From: Salticus scenicus
Taxonomy: Eukaryota; Arthropoda; Arachnida; Araneae; Salticidae
Assembly (NCBI GenBank): GCA_963930645.1
Contig: OZ005651.1
Location: 326,873,527 to 326,937,526 of the forward strand
Length of the DNA: 64,000 nucleotides
Direction: 5' to 3'
The position numbers were made by a program, and so were the translations under genes. Under the pieces are notes generated by a model, which did not search any database, was not told where the DNA came from, and saw only the letters and a list, made by a program, of their open reading frames with translations. Positions 1-13,112 of this stretch are shown here, piece after piece (the first letter of the stretch is position 1; the number at the start of each line of letters is the position of its first letter).

Positions 1-101
1 TCAAGTATCACTCCTTTTTGAAAGATTATGGATTTCCAGCCCTGGTGTTTTGCGGTAAGCGATGTACTACAACTACATGATGCTACCACTTGATATCACG
101 G
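1..101. repeat. Direct repeat, copy 1 (exon-like)
   Basis: Positions 1-82 are identical to 7300-7381, and similarity ends at about 101 (tcacgga). The repeat may extend left of the window. One frame reads KYHSFLKDYGFPALVFC and then meets GGTAAGC, a good 5' splice site, so the segment could contain an exon. I do not recognise the peptide. Confidence 0.8.
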
Positions 102-2582
102 AACTACAAATCATTTATGGACAAAATCAGATCATAAATCTTGGTCTCCGTGACCATTGGTTCTTCATTGTTTTTCTACTAGGATCAAGAGAGAGGGAGG
201 GGCTGTTACAAAAATTTTTATTCGTTGCATTCTCAGTCGGACTATTAAAAAAACTATTACTTTGTCTCATTCGCCATTAGACTATCAAATTTGTTTTCCT
301 TAAGACTAAAAAATGGTCATTACTGGATTCTTTTAAAACTTTATGAATCTAAATTTTTGGTGTCTTCTACCGATCATCGTAGTATACAACATTAAATACC
401 ATCTGAGGCGAAGCCTTAAAAAAAGAATGTTGTTTCCTTTCCTATTACCATGTGTCTGCGGGAGTCCATTTGCCGGATCAGAATTAGAGATTTCCCATCT
501 GCCCACTGCACTCCCCATGATTGATAAATGCGGAATAACGGATTACCAAGACAGTTTTATATAAGATATTTAGTGGTATATCAAGTGTGAGTTATTGTGA
601 TTTGTGTTTGCTTTCACCGTTTCTTTACGCACAGGAGAAAAACCAAAAGAGAAAGTATGTTGCGTGTATTATATCTTCCTTTCTACTTTTCTTTTCTCAT
701 ACAGGAGGAAAGTCCATCGTGTTTATTTAATTACTATTTATGTCGAATGCTCATGGGAACATACTGTGTGTTGACATTTTTCTATAGATCGACATGTTTC
801 TGACGAATAAATTACTTCAGAATAGGAAGGTTAAAGATTTTTCAGCAATATAGAGGACAAAATAAACATGATTTGCTCTCGGAAGATCCTGAAGATTTTT
901 ACATTATGTGACGTCTCAAGAATTTTATTAACGTTTTTCCAGATAAGTTTTTTATATATATTTTTTTTTCAGTATGTAGATATATATAAAAACAAATGCA
1001 CTTATATTTCAATGCAAATATTCAATTAACTAAAACTAATTTAAAATAAATAAATAAATCTTTAATTGTACTTTTGAATGTTAAGTACCAATTTTTTTAA
1101 AAAGAAAGTAATATATATGTGTGCATTTGTTCTTTTAAATAAACAATTTCGTGAATTTGGAAGAAAGTTTAATTCTTCAAAAAAAAAAAAAAAAAAAAAA
1201 GTTCAAAATTTTCCACTGATAGCTTGCTTTAATATGCTTTTTAATAATCTATTTTTCTTTGTTATGCTTATATATGTGTTTATACTTATACTTGATATGG
1301 TCAACTTTTGTATGGAGAGGTCAGTTTATTAAAGTTAAATTTTTCAATACTATTGCTTGAGAATGGTGTGCATGAAAATGTATTATTAGGATTAAAATTG
1401 AAATTTTATTAGGATTTTTTTAATTTCTCGATGGGTTTAAATAATACACATATACATATTTTTTTTTAATTAGTTATTATTTTTTTTAGGAACTAGTGTA
1501 AATAATGTGTTAAATATATTAGAAAATGCACATTATAATGTTTTAAACAACTTTACACCGACGTTTCCTGTTTTTTTTTACACTTTCACATACACTTTCA
1601 CATACACTTTTAAACAACCCATTTGAGAAATTTTGAAATGTTAACTTAATAATTTAATTTATATAAATTTAAAACTCATTTTTTTACACTATTATTGCAA
1701 ACAAACGATTTTTAGGGAAGTGTATAATAATAGATTTACAACAAATGTGTACATTTGTGAAAGAAAGAAAGAAATTGTGCATGCACTCTGATTTTCAGTA
1801 ATATGTAGTTATATATTTATTTTCTCAAACTTATTTTGCATAAAATGATTATTGTTATTTCTTAAATAATTTTTCTATTGATATGAATATTTATAGATAT
1901 TTGAAAATTATGTTTTTGCCCATATCATTATCAAATTTACTCAATTACATGAATATTTACCAGGAATTGATTAAAAAAAAAAAAAAAAGACCTTTCTTTT
2001 ATTTCATTGGTAGATAATGTTGATATATATATATTGATGGATGATTTTCATTTTAACTCATTACTGAGATCATGACTTAGATTAATTTTATCTGCTTTAA
2101 TTTAGTTACATACGAAGCTTTTACACTGCAATATTTTTTTACAAATTAACAATCTAAATACTATAAATATGTATCACACTGAATTGATAATATTCATTTT
2201 TTTAAATAAATTCTATTTTGGGCAATTTATCATAATTGCATTTTATTTTTATCTTGTGTATTTGTGCCCCATTGCTGTGCTGAGTGCCGGCTTAAATGCA
2301 GAAATGATATTTTGGTGCTCAATGCATAATCCTTTCTCTTGATTTCTGGCCAAAAATTTGTCTTGAGTGGGGCTATGCTTTGAGTAACTTAATTTGCATA
2401 ATACACATTTTATTACACTTTCATAAAATAATTTTAGCTATAAACATTTCCACAATTTAACATTTATAAAATATCAAGTAATTCTAGCCGTGTCAGTAGC
2501 TTAAAACTGTTTTTCTAGTTTTGATTTCTTATTTTACAAAACAAACTATGCATGATTGTGTAAATCTAGCCTAATCTGTTTT

Positions 2583-2621
<39 letters not shown>

Positions 2622-2879
2622 CTTTGCTAGTCACAGTGTTATATGTGCATAGTACACACAATCTAAAATATCTTCTACAAAATACACCATTTTTTACATG
2701 TATATACATATTTTTTTTTCTCAGTTGTACAAAATATCTATTTGCCCATTTTTAAACCTTTAAGGAAACACAAAAGTTTGTAATTTTATTTACACAATTT
2801 ATTTATATTTTAATAATTGAAAGTTGTATTGCAGGTACTGGGTCTTGAATAAATTATGAGAAAATAATTCATCCTCTGT

Positions 2880-2912
<33 letters not shown>

Positions 2913-5900
2913 AAATACTTTGTACATTAAATTTATTCAAACATTTACAAATCATATTCAGTTTTTTTTTCCCTCTTACTGCATAATATATAATTATATT
3001 TGGTCTGCTCAGATTGTTTTTGATATGCTAATAATTTTTTTAAATAAATCATAATGCAATTTTTTTTTTTCCATACAGGTATAAATTTATCACCTTTCAT
3101 ATTTTTCAATATTTTTATTTTTATTTTGCATATTACAATTTTATTTATGGTATTGGCACAGAAATTGAATTTCTTCAAGACACATTTTTTTACATAATAA
3201 CGAACAATTAATTGTTGTGCCAAATGTGATTTTGGTTCCATAAAGTTATTTATAAGTTATTTTGACACACACAAGATTAAAATTTACTTATGATGTGTTC
3301 ACATAAACCTGGCTGGATCATCGAGATCTTGAAATATGTCAGTCGTGAATTAAACACCTCATGTCTTAAAATACAATCACACACTTACTCATTTTAAAAT
3401 ACATTATTTATTTCATTTGTCAATTTACCATATTTAATAATTAATGCAGTTAACTGAAGGTTATTTTTATGAAATTATCAAATATTTTGAATTACACATT
3501 TTTTTTATTTTTCTCATTTACCTTTATTGACTATTTTTGTATAAACACATGATGATAGCAGATGAATGTTTGATGAAGAAGAGAAATATTTAAGAGAAAT
3601 AATAAGATTAAAAAAAAAAAAAAAAAAAGAATTGATTTATGATCAATGAGGTCAACTGATTTTTGTCAATGGGAATTCACGAATAAATATGCTAGCAGAT
3701 TCAATCATATGAATCATATTTTTGTGTACACTTGTTGAAGGCAAATATAATTGCCGTTTAATTTTATTCCAGCTGATGATTTAAATTGTGTTGACGTATT
3801 CTGTTGAAAAGGTCAACTAATATTTATATATTTTGCATATGCACTGATTTATTTGAGTTGACGTATTCTGTTGAAAAGGTCAACCGTTATTATTCTGGCC
3901 ATGCTTTACATATTATTTGCGCTATTTTTAAGAGGATCCTCACACAATAAAAATAATAATAATAATAATTAAATTAAAAAAGGCCTATATATTTTTTTAT
4001 GTGTACACTAACAAACATTTTTTTTTTACTTTTTCTTTTTGTTTACATTTTAGTGCACGTTAAATTCGTGATTAGAGAGCTTTCACTACAGCTATGATAA
4101 TTTGTTTTTGTGGCAATTTATTTTAATTTTAATATATTGTGGAACACTTACAGACATATACTAAATTTTTTAATAGTTCAAATTATTTCAGTTGATATTC
4201 ATTTTTTACAATATTGTTTAAATATTAAAACATATCACCCATTTAATTGCAAATTTAATTACATTTACACATTTACCCTTTAAAACACAATTGTGTTGCT
4301 CTGGTTGTCAGTATAATAATGACTTTATAATCTTTGGATTTCGACCATTATATTGGTTTCAACACCTGTAATTGTGTAGGGGACTTCTAATTTTTTTTAC
4401 AACAATTTTTAAAGTTATAATTTAATAATTAATTCACACAAATAAAAAAAAAAGTTTAAATTTTATATTTTTGTTACTAGATCTCTATGTGTGTTCCCGT
4501 ATATGTTTTCTTTTGGGTCGGAATTTCATTGTATTATTGGCTGATTTATGAGTTTGTCAGTCATAAAACAAATATATCCAATAGTATTATTTTATTCTCT
4601 TGTACACGCATGTTTTACCATGCTTTTCTGCATTATTATCAGACTTGGCCTCACAACCCAATGTTTGACACACACACATACACACGTTCACAAAATTTTC
4701 TCTGACCCATTTAGTTAATATTTTATTGGTTCACGTGTGGTGATGTCGTTTTACATTTTTGTTTATTAAATTTTTACAAGCATTTTTACACACACACAAA
4801 AAAAAAAAAAATAAATAAATAAATAAATAAATAAAATAAAACTGGTTATATTAATAAAACACACCTACACAAAAGTAAATAAGTAGATAAATAATTTTTA
4901 TTTCTTTGTCAACTTACAGTAAATTCTGATATTTTTTTAGAGTCTATGTGGTTTTCGTATAAAAATGAAGTCATTGGTAAAACGTGAAATATCCGTACAT
5001 ATTCTGTACGTGTTAGAAAATTTTTGGTTTACAAATAATTTCTTGTTTAATAAGTAAATTTTTTTTTTTTTCTTTCAACTTAAATTAAATACTTATTTGT
5101 TTAAAATTTCTCATTTAAAATAATCCCATTTTGTAATGTTTTGCACCACAGATGCATTTTCAATGGTACTTTGAAATTATCTGTGTGTTGCAAGAGGTAG
5201 TCTGTGCAGAAGCATGTGGCTGGTTCACTCTTCAATTTTTTTTTAGACTATTTCTTGCTGAGCAATATTATAAAATTATCCGTGTAACATACGCTATGAT
5301 TCTTGGGCAATATATGGAATATTGCTTAGGCTTGATAAAACAATAATTCAAATTAATTCTAAAACAATATATATTTAGAAATTTTATAGTTTTTGACAAT
5401 TTTTCTACATGGTTTTGTCTTGTTACATCTATACTAAAATGACTTTAATTTTTATCGATGCCAATTTTGTTACAAAATTATATAAATTAATTTTTCAAAT
5501 ACTAATTACTTGTTAAAGTTCTGTTTAGGAAAAGGAAATTATTTCATAAGAGTAAATTTTTAATAATTTTTGACCAACACAATATATTGAAATAAAGTTT
5601 GTTCAGAATTTCTGCAGAGAAAATAAATTATAATACAAAAAATAAAAATAATTTGTTTTTCTTTAAAACATTACTAGAACTATTACATGTGCGCTCTTTT
5701 TTTGACATAGGGCTAGATTTTTTTTTTCTACACATTTTTTTACACATACAAAGGACATTTCATTATGTCACTTTGCAGAATGCTGGTTGTCATTTTTGCA
5801 CAACATGAAGCCTCTTCTGCTTCCCTCACATACAGTTCATTATGCTATGTTCGGTATGGCATCACAAAACCATGTTGGTCATAGCTATTGTACTATTCTA

Positions 5901-7299
5901 CACTTTCTAGCTCATTTTGTTAAAAATTTAGATTTTCACGTGCAGATTAATTTTTTATATACTCAAAAATTGTTTGGAATATTTTTTCATATTAATGCTA
6001 TATTATTTTATTTAAATTAACAATTAAAAATTTAAATCAGTTGATTTGCATATTTTTTTGCTACTGATTTCCTTTTCCTTTTCTCAAGCATATATGCCAT
6101 TTTATGAATGTGAACTTTGATATTTTCAACAAATTATATATTGTGTCACACTAGTATACTTCACTTATTAGATGATTATTTCATGTTCAATACACAGTGT
6201 TATAACAATGATATGTCTTGTGAGTTGTTCTATAACTATGTATATTATTCAAATTTTCAAATTTATTCTTATATGCCTTATATGCCACCTTGTTTTTTAT
6301 TGTTGTTTGACAAAAGATTATTTGTATTATTTTCAGCAATATTACTTGAGATATTCAAATTGTCATGTGCTGTTTCTAGGTGAGAGAGAGCAAACCTTTT
6401 TAATTTTTTTTTTTAGGGCATTGGGGAGAAATATGTGAGAACAAGTTCACACATATGTTCTTTTAAATATTTAATTTCTTTCTAAATAATTCAATTTTTA
6501 ATTTTAAATAAAAAGTCAATTTATTAAGAATAGTTATAAAATTAATTAATTCTTTTAACAAATTTATTTTAATTTAATTTATTCCAATAAAAAAAGAACA
6601 TTTTATTCTGTAATATCCTTTGAAATCAATTCATTCTATTATAAAAGTCAATCTATATTTAATTTAATTTGTATTTTACTAAGGGACTTATTCGTATGTA
6701 GATAGATACATTTCCCCCTTTTCAATAACGTTATGTTCAATATCTCATTTAATTATAGATAGAAAATAATTTATTTGTCTAAATTACTTTATAATATAAA
6801 CAGAAGTTGCAAAATTTATTTCATTTCCTGTCATTTGTGCTATCATAATGACTTTGTTCAGTCTCATTGGCGTCAACTCGTTTCTTTTAATAATAATAAT
6901 AAAATGAAAAAGAACAGATAAATTCTTAATGATATATTGATGGCGCCAATAAAAAATAATTACTTTGGCGTAATTTATGTTGCCAAGCTTGGCTTTGTCT
7001 TTTGAATAACGGATTAAATTTTTGAATTAACCAATTAGAACATTCTTTTGGCGCTTTATTTGGCATTAGTTTATTAATTTCGGGTTTGAATTGGCGAATG
7101 CAATTCAGTACTTCTCTCGCATCAAAACAGTCAACATCTCTTGTTTACTAGTGTAAGAAACTATCGTTTGCTCTCCCTCTCTCTCTCTTCCTTTTTAGAT
7201 CATATGAGAACCATTATAAGTGAATGCTTGATAATTCATGTTTTTTTAACATAAAAATAAAGAACGCTTTCTATTGCAAGTGACTTTTATTATTTATTG
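102..7299. other. Very AT-rich block between the two direct repeats
   Basis: About 7.2 kb, dominated by A/T. It has runs of 20-30 A at 1179-1200, 2587-2614 and 2881-2910, and many short TTTTTACAC-type words. The open frames in it (for example 5152-6438) are low-complexity, lysine/isoleucine/phenylalanine-rich and overlap one another, so I call no gene. From about 6880 to 7290 the sequence becomes less extreme, with several GGCG words. A 28-bp motif occurs twice at 3790 and 3857. Confidence 0.6.
3790..3884. repeat. Two copies of a 28-bp dyad motif
   Basis: Identical 28-base words at 3790-3817 and 3857-3884, starting GTTGACGTATTC and ending AAAAGGTCAAC. The ends GTTGAC and GTCAAC are inverted repeats of each other. 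A looser GGTCAAC occurs near 3651. Function unknown. Confidence 0.6.
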
Positions 7300-7400
7300 T
7301 CAAGTATCACTCCTTTTTGAAAGATTATGGATTTCCAGCCCTGGTGTTTTGCGGTAAGCGATGTACTACAACTACATGATGGTGCCACTTATTTCACGGA
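7300..7400. repeat. Direct repeat, copy 2 (exon-like)
   Basis: Same sequence as 1-82 without a difference, then diverging. Upstream of it ttattatttattgtcaag could act as a splice acceptor, leaving a 49-base exon-like segment up to GCG|GTAAGC. No neighbouring coding exons were found to support a gene here. Confidence 0.8.
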
Positions 7401-7837
7401 CAATAAAACTTCTTCACAGCAACATAGAAATGGTTACCTTGTTTGCTAGTATAAAGACCTTTTGTCTCTTGGTGCTTTAACGTGTCAGGTATTTCTACTT
7501 AAAAATATTCTTATATATAAAGGATCATTTTGAATTCGCTATTACGACAGTACCAAAAAACAAGCTCTATTTTAAAGTTTGAGTGACAAGCTATCTGTCG
7601 GTGATCCATCATTCTGTCTTCCAAACTGTTTTTCAACTACGTTTTCTGACACTAAAGCATGGTCTTTGAAAAGGACCTAAAAGATGCACAGAAGAACATA
7701 AATCAAAAATGATATTTATCTTGAAACTATACTCTCCTTATCCAAGGTTCTCTCGTAAACTGACTAAAAATATGCATTTGGAGTGCAAATAACGAAATTT
7801 TCGAAATATAAAATTATTCTGAAGTAAATAAAGTAAA

Positions 7838-7870
<33 letters not shown>

Positions 7871-8681
7871 AAAGCAAAAACATACACAATTCGGAGATTC
7901 ATTGTTCAACCTGCAGAAAAGATATGCATAGCTGCTATAGTCTTTAATAAAAAAAAAAAAAAAAAAGAAAAAAAAGAAAGAAAGAAAAGAAAAGAAAAAG
8001 ACCTTTGCATTTATTCAATATTTTTTGTTTAGCAAACAATGATGATAATAATAATAATGGTAATAAGTTTTGTGTTTTGCAATATTTAAATTCTAACTGA
8101 ACAGTTGTATTGGTTGCCGGCAGCGTCTTTTATACTTACAAAATTCTGTTTTTTTTTTTTTTTTTTTTTTTTTTGTATTTATAAGTTAAGATATATATGT
8201 TGCCCAATATGTTTCAGTAATAAAAGTTACGTACAGGTAATTTAAATAAATTTTGTAGAAATAAGAAACGCATAGTAATCTAAATTTTGATTAAATTTAT
8301 ATATATGTGTGTGTGTGTGTGTGTGAAATAGTACATCTTTAAAAAATGGCGCCATGAAGTTGGAAATATTTTTAATTTATTAATCCTATAGTTCAAACGA
8401 AAGTGAAGGCAGTTTCATTTGGAAATTACCTGAGATTTAATTACCATGGAATGGCTAAAATGACTCTAAATAAACCAAACAGAAATGGACTTATGATATT
8501 GGTTCTTAACTCCCCTTAAACGGTGAATACCTCATCAAACATAACATTGAAAAAGCTGACACTATTACGCTTATCATGAAAAGGAGCACTGTAAAACGAA
8601 TTCCAAATAGTAAATATTAACCGTTTCATGCTAAGCGCAAAACATCATAACTCCATATTTGAGCTCGGCACAATATAGTTA

Positions 8682-8715
<34 letters not shown>

Positions 8716-8915
8716 ACCTATATTCAATTAAACAAAAAAGACAAAAAAAAAAAAAAAAAAAAAAAAACTGTTTAAAAATTTTTGCGCAATGTATATTAAT
8801 AATTAAAACTTTTTACTAAATAACTGCTGAATTATTCGGCAATAAATATAACAAAAATTATCACCAGGATTTTTTAAAGAGTTGGATAATTACGCGATTA
8901 TATAATATATATATA
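7401..8915. other. Intergenic sequence with simple repeats
   Basis: No gene seen. Contents include (GA)n at 7848-7870, A/G-rich tracts at 7949-8000, T tract 8151-8174, (GT)n about 8307-8326 and two A tracts at 8682-8712 and 8743-8767. Confidence 0.6.
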
Positions 8916-8916
8916 C

Positions 8917-9240
8917 CGGGTGACCCATAAGTCTGTAGACATTTTAAAAATTCATAAAAACTGAAGGAATTTAAAGAATTGAGCGCACGGTTTGCAAAAA
9001 AGTTATTCTCGTGAAAGGGGATTTTTTTTCGGGGGGGGGGGGGGGTAAAGAAAGAATATTTAAAATTTTCACCGACAGAGGGTACTGCATACGAGCAAAT
9101 CACACATTTCCGTGAAAAACTATATTTATTTGCATGGAATTGTTTAAAAGCATATAACTCTTATTCTATGTGTCCACCATCATCACAAATTACAGTTTGC
9201 AAACGGGTTAGAACACCGCTAATTACGGCTTCAGCCTATG
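8917..9240 (-). pseudogene. Mariner-type transposon fragment with transposase C-terminus
   Basis: On the minus strand the frame ending at 9161-9163 reads EAVISGVLTRLQTVICDDGG then HIE and stop, the pattern with which DDE transposases of the Tc1/mariner superfamily end (RL-x-x-C/I...GGH-I/V-E). The end at 8917 (CCGGGTGACCCATAAGTC) resembles a terminal repeat of such an element. A 15-base G tract lies between them. The N-terminal and catalytic parts are absent. Confidence 0.55.
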
Positions 9241-9902
9241 ATTTTTAGCTGAGGTGAAATTTTTTCAGCAGTAACACTTTATCCACCAAGTCAGAATCGC
9301 AATTAAAATTACATGAATGCACTGGTAGGAGGAAAAATAAGAAATGAGCTAGTAATCATAAAATGAGCAATTTATAGAACTCTGATTTGCATATTTCTCG
9401 TTACGCATTTATGCCGCGCCCTCTATCGACAAACAATTTAACCCTTAAATGTCTGTTTGTTTTAAAATAAATTTAAAAATGTTTTACGGCTTTCCTATCT
9501 TGGAAAAAATATTGTTACGAATTTGTAAATAATAGTAGATATTTTTATGTAAATTCATTCAAAGGGGCTTAGTCGTGTTATAAAATGTTAATTTTCTGCA
9601 CTTCTAGCTATTTTTTCGCGTTAAAATAGCTTATTTTCCTTTAAAAACCGTTCAAGAGCTCCACAAATGCGGGTAATGGCCTTGGCGATAAATTTGGTAG
9701 CGACTTTTTTTGGCGAATCTTGGCGAGAAAATCCTTATTATCGATATACCAAATATCTAACTTCTAACTCGAATAGAACCGAAGTTACCGGAAAATTCAC
9801 GATCTACAAACATACTATAAAAGGAATCCCGGTCCACCAGGTGAGTCAATTTTCACCAAGGCATTGCTGCGTAAAAAGCTCCTAACTAAACCTCTTTGAT
9901 TA

Positions 9903-10116
9903 CAGTCGGTAACAAAAGTATCCGAACACTAGCAACAATTCCTATGTAAAAAAAAGTACACTTCATACGGTTATGTTAAATAAATCCTTATCGAATCATG
10001 TTCTTAGACTGAATAAGAACAGGAATCAACAAGGATTTATTTAACAAAACCTTATGAAGTGTACTTTTTTTACATAGGAATTTTTGCTAGTGTTCGGACA
10101 CTTTTGTTACCGACTG
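9903..10116. mobile_element. MITE-A copy 1 (palindromic Tc1/mariner-type)
   Basis: Starts CAGTCGGTAACAAAAGTATC and ends with the inverse. The two halves are nearly complementary along their whole length, with about 5 bases between them. TA flanks the left end but the right flank is TT. It is inserted in the LTR. Confidence 0.85.
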
Positions 10117-10301
10117 TTCGTGCGTTAATGCTATACTACAGTCTATGCTGCGAATTTGATATTGTCAGCTGCTATTTGAGCTATGATTTCTGGTGAAACT
10201 GAAGTTGATACTTGGTTTACGGACCTGTAATGTAGAATTTTCTGTAAATAAACTTTTAATCCTCTGCAAGATTAACCTTTCATTCATAGACAATTCACGA
10301 A

Positions 10302-10514
10302 CAGTCGGTAACAAAAGTGTCCGAACACTAGCAAAAATTCCTATGTAAAAAAAGTGCACTTAATACTGTTTTGTTAAATAAATCCTTGTCGAATCACGTT
10401 CTTAGACTGACTAAAAACAGGATTCGACAAGGATTTATTTAACAAAACAACATTAAGTGTACTTTTTTGATATAGGAATTCTTGCTAGCGTTCGGACACT
10501 TTTGTTACCGACTG
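10302..10514. mobile_element. MITE-A copy 2
   Basis: Same palindromic family as copy 1, 185 bases further on and inside the same LTR. Flanks are AA rather than TA, so either the target site has mutated or this copy arose by a local event. Confidence 0.85.
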
Positions 10515-11514
10515 AACCTTGAGTGCTCAACAATACTTTAAAAAATAATACTATCTTTTAAGTATGGTTTACAGCTTAAAAGCGATTTGTTGCCAGTCAG
10601 CAAACATGAGGTATTAGAGCTTCAATATTATTCTGATAGTATTTTAGAAGACAAAACTGAGTGCGTTGTCAAAGGGCAACACACGGGAATTTAAGGCTTA
10701 ACTGGTTTTTTTCTTTCTTTAAAAAAAAAAAAAAAAAAAAAAATTACTCTTTATGAGAATAACTTCTTCTCAAACTGCATTCAATTGTACCAATTCCTTT
10801 ATTTTTAGTAAATTTTTTAAAATAAATAATTATATATTTTTATTTGATACATTGGTTGGAAATGTTCACTTTACAGAAGCTCTGAATCAACAGAAAATTC
10901 ATTTCAAAATTATGTCTCATTTCGTTACATTTCATCGGTTCACCAAAAAAACTTTAGTTTCATTTAAACGTGCAATCACATTACCCTTAATTTTATCATT
11001 AAAAAAAAAAAAAAAAAAAAAAAAAAACTGTTATAAAAATATTTCGATAATTTAATAAATTTTTGCACAAATACATGCTTTATAAATGAAACAGTCACAA
11101 GCTTAGTATATATTTTGCAGGGTTTGTTTAATTTGTCCTTTTTTCAGGACAATTTCATTGCTTTTCTTTAATAGTAAACTTTTTTTTTTAAACGTATAGC
11201 TTTATTTTTATGACAAAAATTTCTATAGAAAATTTGTGACACAATAGGGGGAAAAAATCAGGACAGTGTGTCTTTTTGTTATGTACTTTATCTATAATTA
11301 TCCCAGCTAAAAAATAAATGCAGAAAAACTTTAAAAAAGAAAAAAGTTGCTCAAAACTGCAGATAGCCTGAGGGAAACAGTAAAAAGTTTAAAAGGGGGG
11401 GGGGGATATCTGCTTCCAAACTGCAATTTTTTTGCTTCTAAACTGCAGTTATTCTGCAGATTTTATTATTTTTGTAGGTTATCTGCAGATTTTTCTGAAG
11501 ATTTTTTTTTCCAG

Positions 11515-11667
11515 CTACACTTAAAAAAAACGCAACTTTCCTGCCAGAAATTCTCTGTAATTACAGAAGAATACGTTTTGTCAACGTAATTTTTCCTTAA
11601 TTTACGACTTTTTTCTCAAATTACAGAGAATTTCTGGCAGAAAAGTATGATGTTTTTAACAGTGTAG
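11515..11667. mobile_element. Small palindromic MITE, ends CTACACT...AGTGTAG
   Basis: 153 bp. CTACACTTAAAAA at the left pairs with TTTTTAACAGTGTAG at the right; internally CTGCCAGAAATTCTCTGTAA pairs with its inverse. It folds into one imperfect hairpin. No target duplication is clear and the superfamily is not assigned. Confidence 0.6.
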
Positions 11668-12057
11668 GACCTTTTCTTATGTACGAAAGTTTAAATTACA
11701 TCTGAGATGTTCTTATTTTAATTTTGTTACAACTTATTTCTAAGAGTGTAATTAGAGCCAACTATATAGAGGCACGCTATATACAACTGCAATATTATGT
11801 GTAATATCATAATATTATGAACTAAACAATTCCAACCAGACTAGTGTTTACTGCCAACATAAAAAGAATTGTGAAACTGAAAATAACTAAAATAATTTTA
11901 TAAACCTTTGAAAAAACAATAAGACTCAATTTTTTTCACCATTTTTTTCCCTTAGAGAAATCCGATTTTAAGTACAATGAAGGGAGAATAAATAATTTTT
12001 GTTCGTCAAAATAAAAAGTGATATAACTGACGTTCTTAAATGTTAATAATAAAAAAA

Positions 12058-12166
12058 GCTACCGCTAAAGTGCATGTCATGAACCACCCACTAGCAGATG
12101 ATATATTCATTAAAACTTCCTCAACAAAGCCATCTTTCAGAAGCGCATTTTAAAGCGGTAGCTACT
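12058..12166. repeat. Short element with inverted ends
   Basis: AGCTACCGCTAAAGTGC at the left is matched by GCGCATTTTAAAGCGGTAGCT inverted at the right, about 109 bases in total. It may be a tiny MITE or a chance foldback. Confidence 0.35.
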
Positions 12167-12934
12167 CCTCCATCTAGTAACTAATACGCGCAGTAGCAGA
12201 CTACTTCCATGTTTACGTCTATTTATTTTGTACTTCTCTATTTGATCATCACTCAGAATCTCACGAACGACTTTCTTTCAAATAACAAAAAAGACTTATC
12301 TTGGCACTGATGCAGTTTTTATACCCAGTAAATAAACAATAGTAGAAAAAACTTAGGTAAGGTAAATACTTGCTGAGCTTGATATTTAATTCGTTCTCCT
12401 TTGATGCTCGCGCATTAGAGCATGAACAACTGGGAGGTATTTCTAATTAGTCTTTGTAGTGAAAAACAATACAAGCTCGATACAAGTAGGTGATAGATTT
12501 TGTTAGAAAAAAACTTGTCAGGTTGAAAGTGGTGCTAAGAATATAAGAATGGCAATAAAACAAGCCGCAAAATAACTGTATTTTATAAAGAATGAAATAC
12601 TGCTCTGCTTATAAAAAGAATCTTTGAGTTGTCCTAAACGAAATAGTATCTTGAAGTCTTATCAACTTAAAGATATATGGACTGCTAGCATTGAATAAAT
12701 ATTTGGCCCTACAGGAAATAGGAACTGCATTTCCATTGTGTAAGATGATGGTTCAAATATTCATTGTCACGTTGTCGCATTTAATGATAAAATTTTGTCC
12801 AATATATTAAGTACCAAAGAAAAAATAATTAGACAACCCTTACATAATTTTCTATAAATAAAATAAGAAAATATTGCAGTACCAATCGATTGTCTATAAT
12901 AACTAACCCATTTAAACTTCTGAAGTCCAACTCT

Positions 12935-13112
12935 GTACTCGAGGGACTTAGGCATGGTTGTATGCCCTTCATGGCGGGTCTTTGTAAGGGAAACCTAGTC
13001 CATATTTACGCGAATTTTGGAGAGAATTACGAAAATTTTCGAATGGCTAGGCTAACAAGCAAGACCTGGATTCGAACCCGGCACCCCCCGTTCACCAGCT
13101 GTGAGAGTAGAA
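12935..13112 (-). mobile_element. SINE-2 copy (tRNA-derived), minus strand
   Basis: Read on the minus strand it has GTGCCGGGTTCGAATCCAG, a pol III B box, near its start, followed by a body ending CCATGCCTAAGTCCCTCGAG. Related copies are at 29671-29800 (+) and 41451-41654 (-), with a fragment at 39178-39222. Confidence 0.6.

Larger units (their letters stand above)
9513..10532 (+). mobile_element. Solo-LTR-like element carrying two MITE insertions
   Basis: It begins TGTTACGAATTTG and ends CTCAACA, the TG...CA form of LTRs. Matching blocks occur in inverted orientation at 63134-63762, including GTTAAAATAGC, GGCGAGAAAATCC, GATATACCAAATAT and CCTTTCATTC. Without the two MITEs (9903-10116 and 10302-10514) it is about 600 bases. 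I see no clear target duplication and no reverse transcriptase, so it is an isolated LTR or remnant. Confidence 0.65.

Noticed and set aside
5152..6438. Cluster of plus-strand frames that might be a membrane protein
   Set aside because: Low-complexity, mutually overlapping, no splice-consistent structure or family motif; hydrophobicity follows from T-rich codons.
6930..6960. Retroviral primer-binding site (TGGCGCC) suggesting an LTR element across 1-7.3 kb
   Set aside because: The word is short, GGCG words are scattered nearby, no LTR pair borders it in the right place and no pol gene is present.
10753..11055. 100-codon frame on the plus strand
   Set aside because: Ends in a Lys run from a poly-A tract and has no motif.
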